From assembly GCF_002607855.1 (NCBI RefSeq), contig NZ_AWQQ01000027.1, positions 34,251-98,250 on the forward strand: DNA of 64,000 bases. The letters are read 5' to 3'. The notes below the pieces were generated by a model. The model was not told the origin of the DNA. It worked only from the letters and a program-made list of their open reading frames with translations, and made no database searches. Below are positions 37,517-46,807 of the stretch, one piece after another (the first letter of the stretch is position 1; each line of letters begins with the position of its first letter). The position numbers and the translations under genes are program-made. This DNA comes from Desulforamulus profundi. Lineage in GTDB: Bacteria; Bacillota_B; Desulfotomaculia; Desulfotomaculales; Desulfotomaculaceae.

Positions 37517-39042
37517 GATGCCATAACCTCCCCTGGTTGTGACCCCAACATCATCAGTCCAATTTTCTCCGGTTCCGCTTCTTCCACCGGCAGAATCCCC
37601 ATCAGCGTCCCTTTATACAGTACGCCGATATGATCGGAGAGTTTGAGAAGTTCCTCCAGATCCTCGGATATCAAAACAATGGCTGCGCCCTTGTTCCTTT
37701 GCTCCAGGAGCATTTTATGGACCGCTTCCGCTGCGGCAATGTCCAGTCCCCGCACCGGGTAAACGGCCACAATCACCTTGGGGGAGGACGCCAGTTCCCT
37801 GGCCAGAAGAAGTCTTTGCAGGTTGCCGCCGGAGAGCATTTTAACCGGCGCTTCCAGGCCTGTAACTTTAACGTCCACTTCCCGGATCAACCGGGTGGCA
37901 AACTCCCTGGCCTTGCGACGGTTGATGAACGGACCCCTGCCCAGCCCAGGTCTGCGGTATTCTTTTAAAATCAGATTATCCACGGCACCAAGGTTGGGCA
38001 CCAGTCCGGAACCAAGGCGGTCTTCCGGAATATAACTGACGCCTTCTTCAATGATTTCCAGGGGTGAAAGATTGGTAACATCTTTACCGCCGATGAGAAT
38101 TTTACCGCTGGAAATTGGGCGTAAACCCACTATGGCCTCCGCCAGTTCCCGCCGCCCGTTGCCGGCGATACCGGCAATTCCCAGGATCTCCCCTTGCCTG
38201 ACGGTTAAGGTAATCTCCCTTAACCCGGGCCGACGGCTGTCACTGTCCGCAGAGGCCCGGTCAAGCTGCAGTACCGTTTGGCCAAACTGACCGGGGTTCT
38301 TCTGGCTGGGAACGACCATATCCTGGCCCATCATCAGTCTGGCCAGTTCCCGTTGATTTACCTGCTCTCTTTCCCTGGTGGCAACAGCCATGCCGCCTCT
38401 CAAAACGGTGACCCTGTCCGCCACTTCCATGACTTCATTTAATTTATGGGTAATCAGAATAATGGACTGTCCCCGGGCCGTCATCTGCCGGACCACCTGG
38501 AACAATTCCCGGGCCTCCTGGGGGGTAAGAACCGCCGTGGGTTCATCAAGGACCAACAGTTTGGACCCCCGGTACAGCATCTTGACAATCTCCACCCTTT
38601 GCCTTTCAGCAACGGATAACTGCCAGATCTTGGCGGTTGGGTCCACCTGCAGACCATAGCCCCGGGAGAGTTCTTCGATCTCTTTTTCCACTTTGCCTGC
38701 CTTCAGCAGGAATTTCGCTTCTTTACTGCCCAAAATGATATTTTCCGCCACTGAAAAGGTATCCACCTGCTTGAAGTGCTGGTGTACCATACCAATCCCG
38801 GCGTCAATGGCTTCCCGGGGTGACTTAAAGGTCACCTTTTTGCCCTCAACATAAATCTCACCGGCGTCCGGTCGATAAAGTCCTGACAGAACGGACATAA
38901 GGGTGCTTTTGCCGGAACCGTTTTCCCCAAGCAAAGCAAGGATTTCTCCTTTCTTTACCTGCAGATCAATGCGGTCGTTGGCCAGCACCCCCGGGAACCT
39001 TTTGGTGATTTGTTTCATTTCCACCAGAAAATCGGCAGTCAA
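37513..39042 (-). CDS. Nucleoside ABC transporter ATP-binding protein (YufO/NupO type)
   Basis: 509 residues with two ABC domains, as in sugar/nucleoside type ATPases. The first has Walker A GENGSGKST, signature LSVAERQRV and LLVLDEPTAVL. The second has a degenerate P-loop GIAGNGRRE and LSGGNLQRLLLAREL. Start appears to be TTG with AAGGGA in front. Confidence 0.9.
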   Translation of the reverse strand: MTADFLVEMKQITKRFPGVLANDRIDLQVKKGEILALLGENGSGKSTLMSVLSGLYRPDAGEIYVEGKKVTFKSPREAIDAGIGMVHQHFKQVDTFSVAENIILGSKEAKFLLKAGKVEKEIEELSRGYGLQVDPTAKIWQLSVAERQRVEIVKMLYRGSKLLVLDEPTAVLTPQEARELFQVVRQMTARGQSIILITHKLNEVMEVADRVTVLRGGMAVATREREQVNQRELARLMMGQDMVVPSQKNPGQFGQTVLQLDRASADSDSRRPGLREITLTVRQGEILGIAGIAGNGRRELAEAIVGLRPISSGKILIGGKDVTNLSPLEIIEEGVSYIPEDRLGSGLVPNLGAVDNLILKEYRRPGLGRGPFINRRKAREFATRLIREVDVKVTGLEAPVKMLSGGNLQRLLLARELASSPKVIVAVYPVRGLDIAAAEAVHKMLLEQRNKGAAIVLISEDLEELLKLSDHIGVLYKGTLMGILPVEEAEPEKIGLMMLGSQPGEVMAS

Positions 39043-39101
39043 GTCCCTTCGCCCCTTAAATTCAGCTGCTGGCAGGATTCCCTGCCAGCAGCGATTTATT
39101 T

Positions 39102-40213
39102 TTACTTAGGAATGGTACCCTCTACGCCTTCAACAAACCAGTCGAAGGAAAGCATTTCTGCGTCGGTCATCTTTTGTCCTGAAGCCACACGTTCTTTACC
39201 GGTTTGATCTTTGATAGGACCGGTGAAGACATCGAATTTACCGTCCAGAATTTCCTGCTTTTTGGCTTCTACCATTTTCTTCACATCTTCAGGAACCATC
39301 GGGCCGTAGGGAGCCAGGTCAACGATTTTATCAGACATGGGCCCCAGTACTGGCTGCTCTTCCAGGTTCCTTCTTTAATGGCTTTGACAGTTTCAACATA
39401 GTAGGGACCCCAGTTCCAAACGGCAGAGGTCATAACGGCCTTGGGAGCCATTTTGCTCATGTCGCTATTATAGCCGATACCGAATTTACCTTTTTCTTCA
39501 GCAGCCTGCTGGGGGCCGGGAGTATCCTGGTGCTGGGTAACCACATCGGCGCCTGCTTCCAGCAAGCTCTTGCCGGCTTCTTTTTCAGCGGCGGGATCAT
39601 ACCATGTGTTGGTCCAAACCACTTTTACTTTGGCGTTGGGATTAACGGAGCGAACACCCAGGGTAAAGGCGTTGATGCCGCGAATAACTTCGGGAATGGG
39701 GAATGCGGCAACATAGCCTATGGTGTTGCTCTTGGTGGTTTTACCGGCAATAATACCGGTGAGATAACGGGCCTGGTACATGCGGCCGAAGTAAGTGCCG
39801 ACGTTGTCTGCGGTCTTGTAACCGGAGCAGTGTAAGAACTTCACATCAGGGTAATTTTTTGCTACTTCGATGATGGGATCCATGTAACCAAAGCTGGTGG
39901 CAAAAATGATCTTGTTGCCCTTTTCGGCCAGTTCGGTTAAAACACGCTTGGCATCGGCGCCCTCAGGAACAGACTCAATATAGCTGGTTTCTACATCCGG
40001 CATTTGTTGTTGTAAGAACTGACGGCCCTGGTCATGGGCATAACTCCAGCCGCCGTCGCCGACGGGACCAACGTAAATAAAGGCAACTTTTAACTTTTCA
40101 TTGGCTGCGGGTTCCTTTTGACCTTCCTGCGCCTTCGGCTTCTCGCCGCCGCCACAGCCGACCAGAACAACGGATAATACCAGCATCAATACAAAAGACC
40201 AGATTTTTTTCAC
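39102..40213 (-). CDS. BmpA-type nucleoside-binding lipoprotein (frameshifted)
   Basis: About 370 residues; one base is missing near 39340, after KSSQYWGP. The lipoprotein signal is KIWSFVLMLVLSVVLVGC, lipobox Cys near residue 20. BMP family features are VAFIYVGPVGDGGWSYAHDQGR and KIIFATSFGYMDP. It captures purine nucleosides or related ligands outside the membrane. GTG start at 40213 has AAGGAGGGG upstream. The riboswitch that most likely governs it is 515 bases further upstream. Confidence 0.9.
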
Positions 40214-40471
40214 CCTTTTACCCCTCCTTAATAATTTTAAGAAAAATCACAAACCGGACGTTTCTTATCCCACCCCCTGGAAATACCGACCTGCATGACG
40301 GGCGATATTTTGTTTTTAATTTATTTAAAAATCACTTTGTGTAAAATTATGAAGGAAAAGTTTTAAGCATAAGTCAAATAATTTCTTTTGTCAGGAATAG
40401 TTTGGTAACTTATTGCCCATACTTTAGGATGGAAGCGTTAATGCTTTATTTAATTTTGAGGAGGAAATACA

Positions 40472-40669
40472 TTGCAAGGTAAGGTTAAATGGTTTAATGC
40501 CAATAAGGGCTACGGTTTTATTGAAGCCGAATCCGGCACCGATGTCTTTGTTCACTACTCTGCTATTCAGACCGATGGTTATCGTACCCTTGAGGAAGGT
40601 CAACCGGTTGAGTTTGAAATCGTAGACGGCAATCGCGGACCGCAGGCAGCTAACGTAACAAAGATATAA
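40472..40669 (+). CDS. Cold shock protein (CspA family)
   Basis: 65 residues, single cold-shock domain with RNP1 GYGFIE and RNP2 VFVHYSAI. It binds single-stranded nucleic acid. The start is TTG at 40472 with GAGGAGG upstream. It sits on the opposite strand inside the presumed leader of the nucleoside operon. Confidence 0.95.
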   Translation: MQGKVKWFNANKGYGFIEAESGTDVFVHYSAIQTDGYRTLEEGQPVEFEIVDGNRGPQAANVTKI

Positions 40670-40673
40670 TGCT

Positions 40674-40716
40674 GAGAAAAGCCCGGCGGCTTGTTGGAGC
40701 CTTCGCTTTTCTGATC
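40674..40716 (+). terminator. Terminator of the cold-shock gene
   Basis: AGAAAAGC/GCTTTTCT outer stem with an inner GGC/GCC stem, just past the stop codon; TGATCC follows, so the T-run is within the stem. Confidence 0.6.
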
Positions 40717-40728
40717 CTTATGTAAGTA

Positions 40729-40788
40729 AAAAGCCCAGGACGATAGGTTTTCATACTCATCAGAGCGAAACCTACCTCCTGGGCTTTT
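40729..40788 (-). terminator. Riboswitch-controlled terminator
   Basis: AAAAGCCCAGGA / TCCTGGGCTTTT 12-bp stem with an inner TAGGTTT/AAACCTA extension, followed by TTAC after the minus-strand T-run. The 5' arm is also the conserved 3' end of the PRPP aptamer, so the two structures exclude each other. Confidence 0.85.
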
Positions 40789-40868
40789 ATCCCTATAGGT
40801 GTAGCGTAAAAACGCCTGTACCGCTTGGACCAAACCAACTCTAAAGATTGTGGAACCCTAGGTACACT
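40773..40868 (-). promoter_or_regulatory. PRPP riboswitch (ykkC-type subtype 2b), second half of a tandem
   Basis: The minus strand carries the ykkC consensus in order: GTACCTAGGGTTCC (40852-40862 core), TTTGGTCCAAG, then ACACC..GGGATAAAAGCCCAGGAGG. ykkC-type RNAs sense guanidine, ppGpp or PRPP depending on subtype. I call PRPP because a guanine aptamer directly precedes it, an arrangement known for PRPP members, and because the downstream genes are purine salvage. PRPP binding should favour the aptamer over the terminator and so turn genes on. Confidence 0.8.
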
Positions 40869-40874
40869 TTCCCT

Positions 40875-40938
40875 CCGTAGTCGGGCAATTTACGGTTGCC
40901 CGGTAGAAACACTTGAGCCAATTCCCAAGCATATACGG
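40875..40938 (-). promoter_or_regulatory. Guanine riboswitch aptamer (purine class), first half of a tandem
   Basis: The minus strand reads CCGTATA...GTTTCTACCGGGCAACCGTAAATTGCCCGACTACGG. It has the P1 CCGTA/TACGG pair, the TTTCTACC junction, the CCGTAAAT loop and GACTAC. The C in GACTAC is the base that pairs with ligand, and C there specifies guanine rather than adenine. Six bases separate it from the PRPP aptamer. Confidence 0.93.
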
Positions 40939-40960
40939 ATTAATTAACATGTCCAAACTC

Positions 40961-40989
40961 ATACTACCAAGACCGTGAATATTTGTCAA
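40961..40989 (-). promoter_or_regulatory. Promoter of the tandem riboswitch transcript
   Basis: TTGACA (40984-40989), a 17-base spacer, and TAGTAT (40961-40966) on the minus strand, about 22 bases before the guanine aptamer at the +1 estimate. Confidence 0.8.
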
Positions 40990-41056
40990 CGAGCAAACAT
41001 CTACATTCGACAAAGTAAGAGCATCTTTGCAAAACACTTTTATACCTCACAAGAGC

Positions 41057-41090
41057 AATAAAAAATCCGGAAAAAACCGGACTTTTTATT
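41057..41090. terminator. Hairpin terminator in the spacer
   Basis: AATAAAAAATCCGG / CCGGACTTTTTATT with a six-base A loop; T-rich on both sides. No gene directly feeds it from the left. Confidence 0.6.
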
Positions 41091-41190
41091 TTTCTTTGCA
41101 TACTATATTGCAGGCTCTGAGACAACAAAGGAGTGTATAGCATCTCACCTCTCATCTCACTTCCCACTTCTCAAAACGGAGGTCATTGGT

Positions 41191-41370
41191 ATGGTTGTTT
41201 GCCCTTACTGCCAGAGGGAAATTGAATTGGGCCTGGATACCTGCCCCCATTGTGGAGTCACCATGATTTACTTCTACAAATGCAAGCGCTGCAGCCAGGA
41301 GATTGCAGCCACCGGGATATTAAAATTCTGCCCCCTGTGTGATGCTGATTTATCGGATCAAATGAATTAA
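41191..41370 (+). CDS. Small double zinc-ribbon protein
   Basis: 59 residues with four CxxC pairs: CPYC, CPHC, CKRC and CPLC, arranged as two zinc ribbons. GGAGGT precedes the ATG. Such small proteins often act as nucleic-acid or protein adaptors, but no specific role can be given. It converges with the phosphatase gene, stops two bases apart. Confidence 0.75.
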   Translation: MVVCPYCQREIELGLDTCPHCGVTMIYFYKCKRCSQEIAATGILKFCPLCDADLSDQMN

Positions 41371-41371
41371 A

Positions 41372-42148
41372 CTACCTTGTCGCAGACAACGCTCTCATTT
41401 CCGGCCGTAAATAATACACCTCTTTGGCCGAAACTTGTACAATTTGCCGCTCCGGATAGCGCAGCGCCGTGAGCTTGCCGCCCATCGCACAACCGGTATC
41501 GATATCGATGGTATTATTGCGAAATTCCGGCGCCTCCACAGGCATATGCCCGTAAACCACCAGGGCTTTACCACTGTAATGCTTGGCCCAGTCCCTTCGA
41601 ACCGGCAGTCCTTCCGGCGTTACTTCACCGGTGGGGTCGCCGTACAGGCAAAAACTTTCGACCCGTTTGTTTAACCGGCCAATCATGTCCTCCTTGATTC
41701 CTGCATGGGCCACCACCAAATTCCCGTCATCCAGAATCAAATAAGGGTGGGCGGCATTATAAAAGGATAAAAATTCATTGGTAAAGATTTCTCTTTCCGG
41801 AGGAGACAATGCTGCCAGTTCCTCCACCGTTTTTTCCAAGCCGTATTTGACCTGAACATTCCCTCCTTTTAAAACCTTGCTTAATTTCTTACAATGATTC
41901 CCCGGCACGTACAGGGCATCGCCCCGGTGTACCATCTGCATGGCCAGGTCTATGCTTTTCAGGCAGTGTGGTCCCCTGTCTCCCATGTCACCCAGGAAAA
42001 TCACTCTACGGCCTTGAGGATGCCGATAACTTGCATTCTGTTTATGATAGCCCAGTTTGACCAGTAACTCCGTCAACTCGTCAAAGCAGCCGTGCACATC
42101 TCCGATGATATCAAAGGGTCCCTTCTCCTTTCTCCGATCAAATGACAC
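41372..42148 (-). CDS. PrpE/Ap4A-hydrolase-like metallophosphatase
   Basis: 258 residues of the calcineurin-like phosphoesterase family. The metal motifs are GDVHGCFDE (residues 17-25), LGDMGDRGP, GNHCKK and HAGI. It resembles PrpE and bis(5'-nucleosyl)-tetraphosphatase proteins of Bacilli and Clostridia. Substrate (phosphoprotein or dinucleoside polyphosphate) is not resolved. Confidence 0.82.
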   Translation of the reverse strand: MSFDRRKEKGPFDIIGDVHGCFDELTELLVKLGYHKQNASYRHPQGRRVIFLGDMGDRGPHCLKSIDLAMQMVHRGDALYVPGNHCKKLSKVLKGGNVQVKYGLEKTVEELAALSPPEREIFTNEFLSFYNAAHPYLILDDGNLVVAHAGIKEDMIGRLNKRVESFCLYGDPTGEVTPEGLPVRRDWAKHYSGKALVVYGHMPVEAPEFRNNTIDIDTGCAMGGKLTALRYPERQIVQVSAKEVYYLRPEMRALSATR

Positions 42149-42211
42149 CGGTATCCCTCCTCAGAAAATTTCCTAGAAAAGAACGTCCGGCAGGAACCGG
42201 ACGTTTACCTA

Positions 42212-42424
42212 TTAAAAGAAATCCTCATCTTCATCTTCCTGACCCAGCCAGTCGATGACGGGATCATATCCGATGATCCCCACTGCCGTAGTCTTCAATC
42301 CAAGCAGCGCCATCCCTTTTCCCAGCATCGATTTACGAAAGTTTTCAGAGCGACCCAATCCGGTAAATGCGAGACCTCCCACCACGCTTAGCAAACGCTC
42401 GGTGAAATTCATATTCTGCCGCAT
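42212..42424 (-). CDS. Small membrane protein, possibly DUF2892-like
   Basis: 70 residues from ATG at 42424, with GGAGGTG six bases upstream; an in-frame ATG at 42439 would lie before that site. It begins MRQNMNFTERLLSVVGGLAF and has two weakly hydrophobic segments and an acidic tail (GQEDEDEDFF). Resemblance to DUF2892 is slight. Confidence 0.5.
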   Translation of the reverse strand: MRQNMNFTERLLSVVGGLAFTGLGRSENFRKSMLGKGMALLGLKTTAVGIIGYDPVIDWLGQEDEDEDFF

Positions 42425-42444
42425 TTTATTCACCTCCACTGTTA

Positions 42445-42759
42445 TTATGGACAGTGAACAGGATTGTCTCTCAACGTAATGTCTGTCAAAACTGGTATTT
42501 CATTGGTTAAGACCTCTTCCTGGAAGCGCTTCATGGGGCGGAATTCACTCCAGCCACAGGAATCGCAAGCAAGCAAATGGACACAGCATTCTTCGGTATA
42601 ACCCTTGTAGCCATCTTCAAAATTTTTTTGATCTTCATAGGCGCTGTAAGGGTCATAAAAGTCCTGGACCACTCCCAGATCATCAAGGTCATGGCCGCAG
42701 TTGGGACAGCCAATGGTTAGCGTGTAAAGCCTATTACATAACACACATAATTTTTCCAA
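42445..42759 (-). CDS. Hypothetical zinc-ribbon protein
   Basis: 104 residues. Cysteine pairs CVLC, CPNC and CDSC can form one or two zinc ribbons. The middle is rich in Tyr/Asp (FYDPYSAYEDQKNFEDGY). No known family is recognised. It precedes the small membrane protein in the same direction. Confidence 0.6.
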   Translation of the reverse strand: MEKLCVLCNRLYTLTIGCPNCGHDLDDLGVVQDFYDPYSAYEDQKNFEDGYKGYTEECCVHLLACDSCGWSEFRPMKRFQEEVLTNEIPVLTDITLRDNPVHCP

Positions 42760-42773
42760 GGTTTTTCACCCCG

Positions 42774-43175
42774 TCACTTTTCTAGGGATATTGTGTCCCT
42801 TTCCGGGTAATTTAAAAGCTTGTCCACGGTTTGCCAGCAGTGATCCACCAGGAGTTTTATTTCTTCCCCGGTGGCATGATCAATATGGATGCCTGCTACC
42901 AGCACCACCGGCTGCTTAAAATATTTGGCTAATTTTTCTGCAACCGGTTTGGCCAGTTCATCCTCCTTGTGTCCCAGCATGGGCAAAACACTGGAATTGC
43001 TGCTCCATTGACAAGGATCCTGCAAACTGGGCCTGGGTATGGAAAGAACCACCGCTCCCACATGGGGTCTTTCGCCTCCATACAACTGGCATACCAACCC
43101 CTCCGCAGTAAAACTGGTGACAAGTTCCACCCGGTATCTGCCTTCCCCGGCGGATACGGTTAAGGTTTTTATCAT
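42774..43175 (-). CDS. Hypothetical protein, weakly like LpdD-type prenyl-flavin chaperones
   Basis: 133 residues from ATG at 43175 (AAAGGA eight bases upstream). The pattern GGERPHVGAVVLSIPRPSL and a C-terminal helix (EEIKLLVDHCWQTVDKLL) are reminiscent of the small D subunit linked to UbiD-type decarboxylases. The link is weak. It follows the 41-residue ORF at 43181-43306 and lies downstream of selB. Confidence 0.5.
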   Translation of the reverse strand: MIKTLTVSAGEGRYRVELVTSFTAEGLVCQLYGGERPHVGAVVLSIPRPSLQDPCQWSSNSSVLPMLGHKEDELAKPVAEKLAKYFKQPVVLVAGIHIDHATGEEIKLLVDHCWQTVDKLLNYPERDTISLEK

Positions 43176-43180
43176 TGGAT

Positions 43181-43306
43181 TCATCCTTTCTGGCAGTGAG
43201 AACACCGGGGCGCCATAACTTTGCCGCCCAGCAGGTTTTCCAGCCGGGCTAAACCGCTCCAGCGGGCTAAAACAAACCTGGAGTGCATCATGACAGAATC
43301 TACCAT
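43181..43306 (-). CDS. Small CxxC peptide gene
   Basis: 41 residues with GAGGGATC before the ATG. The C-terminus is MAPRCSHCQKG. Its stop is five bases before the next gene's start, suggesting translational coupling. It is not recognised. Confidence 0.45.
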   Translation of the reverse strand: MVDSVMMHSRFVLARWSGLARLENLLGGKVMAPRCSHCQKG

Positions 43307-43352
43307 GGCGATCCCTCGGGAATTCGGCCAAAATAAAATAGACCGGGGCCTA

Positions 43353-43380
43353 TTTAAAAGAGACAGTCACGGACTGTCTC
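43353..43380 (-). terminator. Terminator of selA-selB
   Basis: GAGACAGTC/GACTGTCTC stem (43360-43368 and 43372-43380) followed by TTTTAAAT on the minus strand. Confidence 0.8.
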
Positions 43381-45287
43381 CTATATTAGAACACGGTTAT
43401 CCCCTACCCGGCGGGTGATCCTTTCACGGTCAAATGATTCCAGCAAGGGTAGGGTGAATTTGCGGGAAGTGTTGAGTAAATCTCTGGTTTGGGCCACCGA
43501 GATTTCCTTGTTTTCTTTCAGAAAATCAATAATCATTTGCCTGGCCTGCCGGTACCGTTCGGCGGAAAAATAAAGTTCATCATCGCCCAGCTTTACCAAT
43601 TTGCCTGTCCGCAACAGAAACTGCAGGTACTCCTGTGCTTCGCTGTCCTTCAATTTATGATTTTTCACCACTTCACTCCAGGAAGGGGGTTGAAAATGAC
43701 CCTCCTGAATGGTATTAATCATGGAGTCAACCAGTCTCTTATGCCCGGCGGACAGTTCTCCGGTAAAGTCGGGGCCGGCCAGGGTTTTGTCATGGAGTTT
43801 AACCACGCCGTCGGTCTCGAAAGCCTGTAAGAGATGCTGGAAATTCTTATGGGTAACGAAGGAAAACCTTCTGGAACGCAACTCCTCCTTGGGATACCCC
43901 TCCCTCAGGGGATATTCCCGCTGGTAGCTTTCCAACATGCTTCTCATTTCCTGGCCCCAGGTGCGATAGACCGACATCGATACAAACAGGTCCTTCTTAT
44001 CCGCCGGAATGACTTTAATTTGTTCCTCTGCGGTCAGCTTTTGCAAACCGGCGCTGACATCCGGAGCCGGCAACCCGGTGGCAGACATCAATTCCTCAGC
44101 GGTAAACAACCCCTGCTTGCCGGTCAGGAACTGGTCGATTAATTCTTCGGGGGTCCCCATTTCTTTGGTGGCCAGCGCCTCCAGCACCTCGGGTCGGAAA
44201 CGTTTGTGTTTGGGCGCATTGGCATCAATGACAGTGCCTCCCCCGATAGTCCGCATGGGAGAATAGGAGCGGATGACAAACCTGTCGCCCTTACCGGCAA
44301 CGGCTTCTCCCTCCAACTCCAACTGGGCATAGACTTCCTGTCCCGGCTCCAATTCCTCCCTGTCCAGCAGCCTGATCCTGCCCAGGACCTCATCGGTGCC
44401 CAGATACAGCCTTACCCTGGCCCTATTTTTCAGGACTTTGGGGGCGCTCTCCAGCAGCAGGAACCGTACATCCATCCGGTGCGACGGCTCTACGCTGTTG
44501 GGGGTGACCAGGACACTGCCCCTTTTTACTTCCTCCACTTCCAACCCCGTCAAATTCACCGCGGTACGCTGTCCTGCCCGGGCCTGCTCCACTTTTCTGC
44601 CGTGCACCTGGACAGAGCGCACCCGGGACACCAAATTGTTGGGCATAACTTGTACAGTGTCTCCCACCGTAATCCGGCCTGCCAAAAGGGTACCTGTAAC
44701 CACTGTCCCAAAGCCGGTAACGGAAAACACCCTGTCTACTGGTAACCTTAATTTCCCGGTACTGACTTTCTCTTCAGTGTCATCGACGAATTTGTCAATC
44801 AACTGCAGCAACTGGGGGATTCCCTGCCCGGTGACGGAGGATACCGGAATCACCGGGGCCTGGCCGAGGACTGTACCCTTCAGGAATTCCTTTAGCTCCT
44901 CGGTGACCAACCCCAGCCATTCTTCATCCACCAGGTCCACCTTGGTTAAGACCACAATCCCCCTCTTTACCTGGAGCAATTGAATAATGTCCACATGTTC
45001 ACGGGTCTGGGGCATCACGCCTCATCGGCGGCAATGACCAGCAAAACCAGGTCAATGCCCCCTACCCCGGCCAGCATATTTTTGATAAACCGTTCATGCC
45101 CAGGCACATCCACAATACCTGCCTGCTTGCCGCTGGGCAGTTTTAACTGTGCAAACCCCAGTTCAATGGAAATGCCTCTCTTTTTCTCCTCCTTTAACCG
45201 GTCTGTGTCGGTGCCGGTTAAGGTCTTGATCAGCAGGGTTTTGCCGTGGTCCACGTGCCCTGCTGTACCGATAACAATATGTTTCAT
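43381..45287 (-). CDS. selB: Selenocysteine-specific elongation factor SelB (frameshifted)
   Basis: About 635 residues; one base is missing near 45017, between AADEA and MPQTREH. The N-terminal GTPase has [26 protein letters not shown] and TKVDL. The long C-terminus carries the winged-helix repeats ([40 protein letters not shown]) that bind the SECIS RNA. It brings Sec-tRNA to UGA codons. Start overlaps selA stop by four bases. Confidence 0.93.
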
Positions 45288-46714
45288 AACCGGGACACCT
45301 CCGCAGAATTTAGTACGCCGGCCATCACTTCCGCCAGCAGGTCCACTTCTTCCGCTTGAACTGTCCGTAAATCCAGCTGATATTGGCCGTCCTGCACCCG
45401 GGCCACCACCGCAGGTTCCGCCCCGCGCAGTTGAATGGCAAGCTCGTCCACCGACAGGCTTTCCGTTACACAGGAAACTAAATAGGTGGGCAATTCTGCC
45501 GTCGGCATGGACCCCCCGCCCACCTGGGATGACCCCTGGACAATCTTGACCTCCACGCCGGCGGTAAGTTTTGATTTAAGCTTGGCAGCCAACTCCCCCG
45601 CCCTTTGCAAGATGACGTCTGTGGATTCTGTCAGCATTCTCAGGGTGGGAATCTTGTTCAGAACGTTATCATGATCGAAATATTCCCTGAGGGTGGCTTC
45701 CAGGGCCGCCACGGTAAATTTGTTGATACGGACAGCACGGGTGAGGGGATTCTTCTTCATTTTTTCTATATATTGGCGTTTTCCGACGATAATTCCCGCC
45801 TGGGGACCGCCCAACAGTTTGTCACCGGAAAAGGTCACAACATCCGCTCCGGCGGCTACGGTTTCCTGCACACTGGGTTCCTTGGGCAAACCATACCGGG
45901 CCAGGTCCACCAAAAAACCACTGCCCAAATCGGACATGACCGGGATACCGGACTCCCTGCCGATTTCCACAAGTTCTTCAACAGAGGTCTCCCGGGTGAA
46001 ACCCACAATGCGATAGTTGCTGGTATGGACATGAAGCAATAACGCTGTATTCTCCGTAATGCCTTTGCGGTAGTCCGCCGGGTGGGTTTTATTGGTGGCC
46101 CCTACCTCCACCAATGTGGCGCCGCTTTGCTCCATCACTTCCGGAATTCTGAAGGAGCCTCCGATTTCCACCAGTTGCCCCCGGGACACAATGACTTCTT
46201 TGCCCCTGGCCAGGGTTCCCAGGGCCAGCAGCACCGCCGACGCATTGTTATTTACCACCAGGGCCGCTTCGGCGCCGGTCAGCCGTGTGAGCAGTTCTTC
46301 CACTGGCTCATACCGGGACCCCCGTTTTCCTGTGTCAAGATTGATCTCCAAATTGCAGTAGGCAGAGGTTACGGCGTCAACAGCATGGCGGGCTGATTTG
46401 GAAAGCAGCGCCCGTCCCAGGTTGGTATGCAGCACCACGCCGGTGGCATTGATCACCCTGCGCAAATTAAACCTGGTTTCCGCTGCTACCAGGGCCAATG
46501 ACTTTTCAAGCACCAGTTCATTAAGTTCTTCAGGGTTCCCGGTATAATGCCCGTTTAAAATAGCTTTTCGATAAAAATCGAGGGCCCCCCTGACCCCGTC
46601 AACCACCACCGGCCTCGGGTGTATTTCCAGTAACCGGGCAATCCTGTGGTGTTTCATGATTTCATCAACTTTTGGCAGTTCCCTAAGCAACGATTTGTCA
46701 ATTACAGACCTCAT
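45284..46714 (-). CDS. selA: L-seryl-tRNA(Sec) selenium transferase
   Basis: 476 residues, PLP-dependent. Motifs: [38 protein letters not shown] and the PLP lysine in [13 protein letters not shown]. It converts seryl-tRNA(Sec) to selenocysteyl-tRNA(Sec) with selenophosphate. selD, which makes selenophosphate, is not in the window. Confidence 0.95.
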   Translation of the reverse strand: MRSVIDKSLLRELPKVDEIMKHHRIARLLEIHPRPVVVDGVRGALDFYRKAILNGHYTGNPEELNELVLEKSLALVAAETRFNLRRVINATGVVLHTNLGRALLSKSARHAVDAVTSAYCNLEINLDTGKRGSRYEPVEELLTRLTGAEAALVVNNNASAVLLALGTLARGKEVIVSRGQLVEIGGSFRIPEVMEQSGATLVEVGATNKTHPADYRKGITENTALLLHVHTSNYRIVGFTRETSVEELVEIGRESGIPVMSDLGSGFLVDLARYGLPKEPSVQETVAAGADVVTFSGDKLLGGPQAGIIVGKRQYIEKMKKNPLTRAVRINKFTVAALEATLREYFDHDNVLNKIPTLRMLTESTDVILQRAGELAAKLKSKLTAGVEVKIVQGSSQVGGGSMPTAELPTYLVSCVTESLSVDELAIQLRGAEPAVVARVQDGQYQLDLRTVQAEEVDLLAEVMAGVLNSAEVSRL

Positions 46715-46767
46715 TTTGTTCCTCCGTACTCACGTTCTCCACTCATTATATGGCATAAAATGCCTAA

Positions 46768-46795
46768 AAAGCAAGAAACCCAGCTCGGGCTGGGC
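46768..46795 (-). terminator. Weak terminator after the first FadR-type gene
   Basis: CCCAGC/GCTGGG stem (46779-46784 and 46789-46794) followed by TTTCTTGC on the minus strand. Confidence 0.5.
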
Positions 46796-46807
46796 GGGTG
46801 AGTTTTA

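Noticed and set aside
40214..40470. A purine riboswitch directly upstream of the BmpA gene
   Set aside because: No aptamer core is visible there; the purine aptamer is beyond the csp gene at 40875-40938.
45015..45020. In-frame TGA at the selB break, and a similar one in hydG near 12012, as possible selenocysteine codons
   Set aside because: Homology continues in a different frame on each side, so a one-base deletion explains both.
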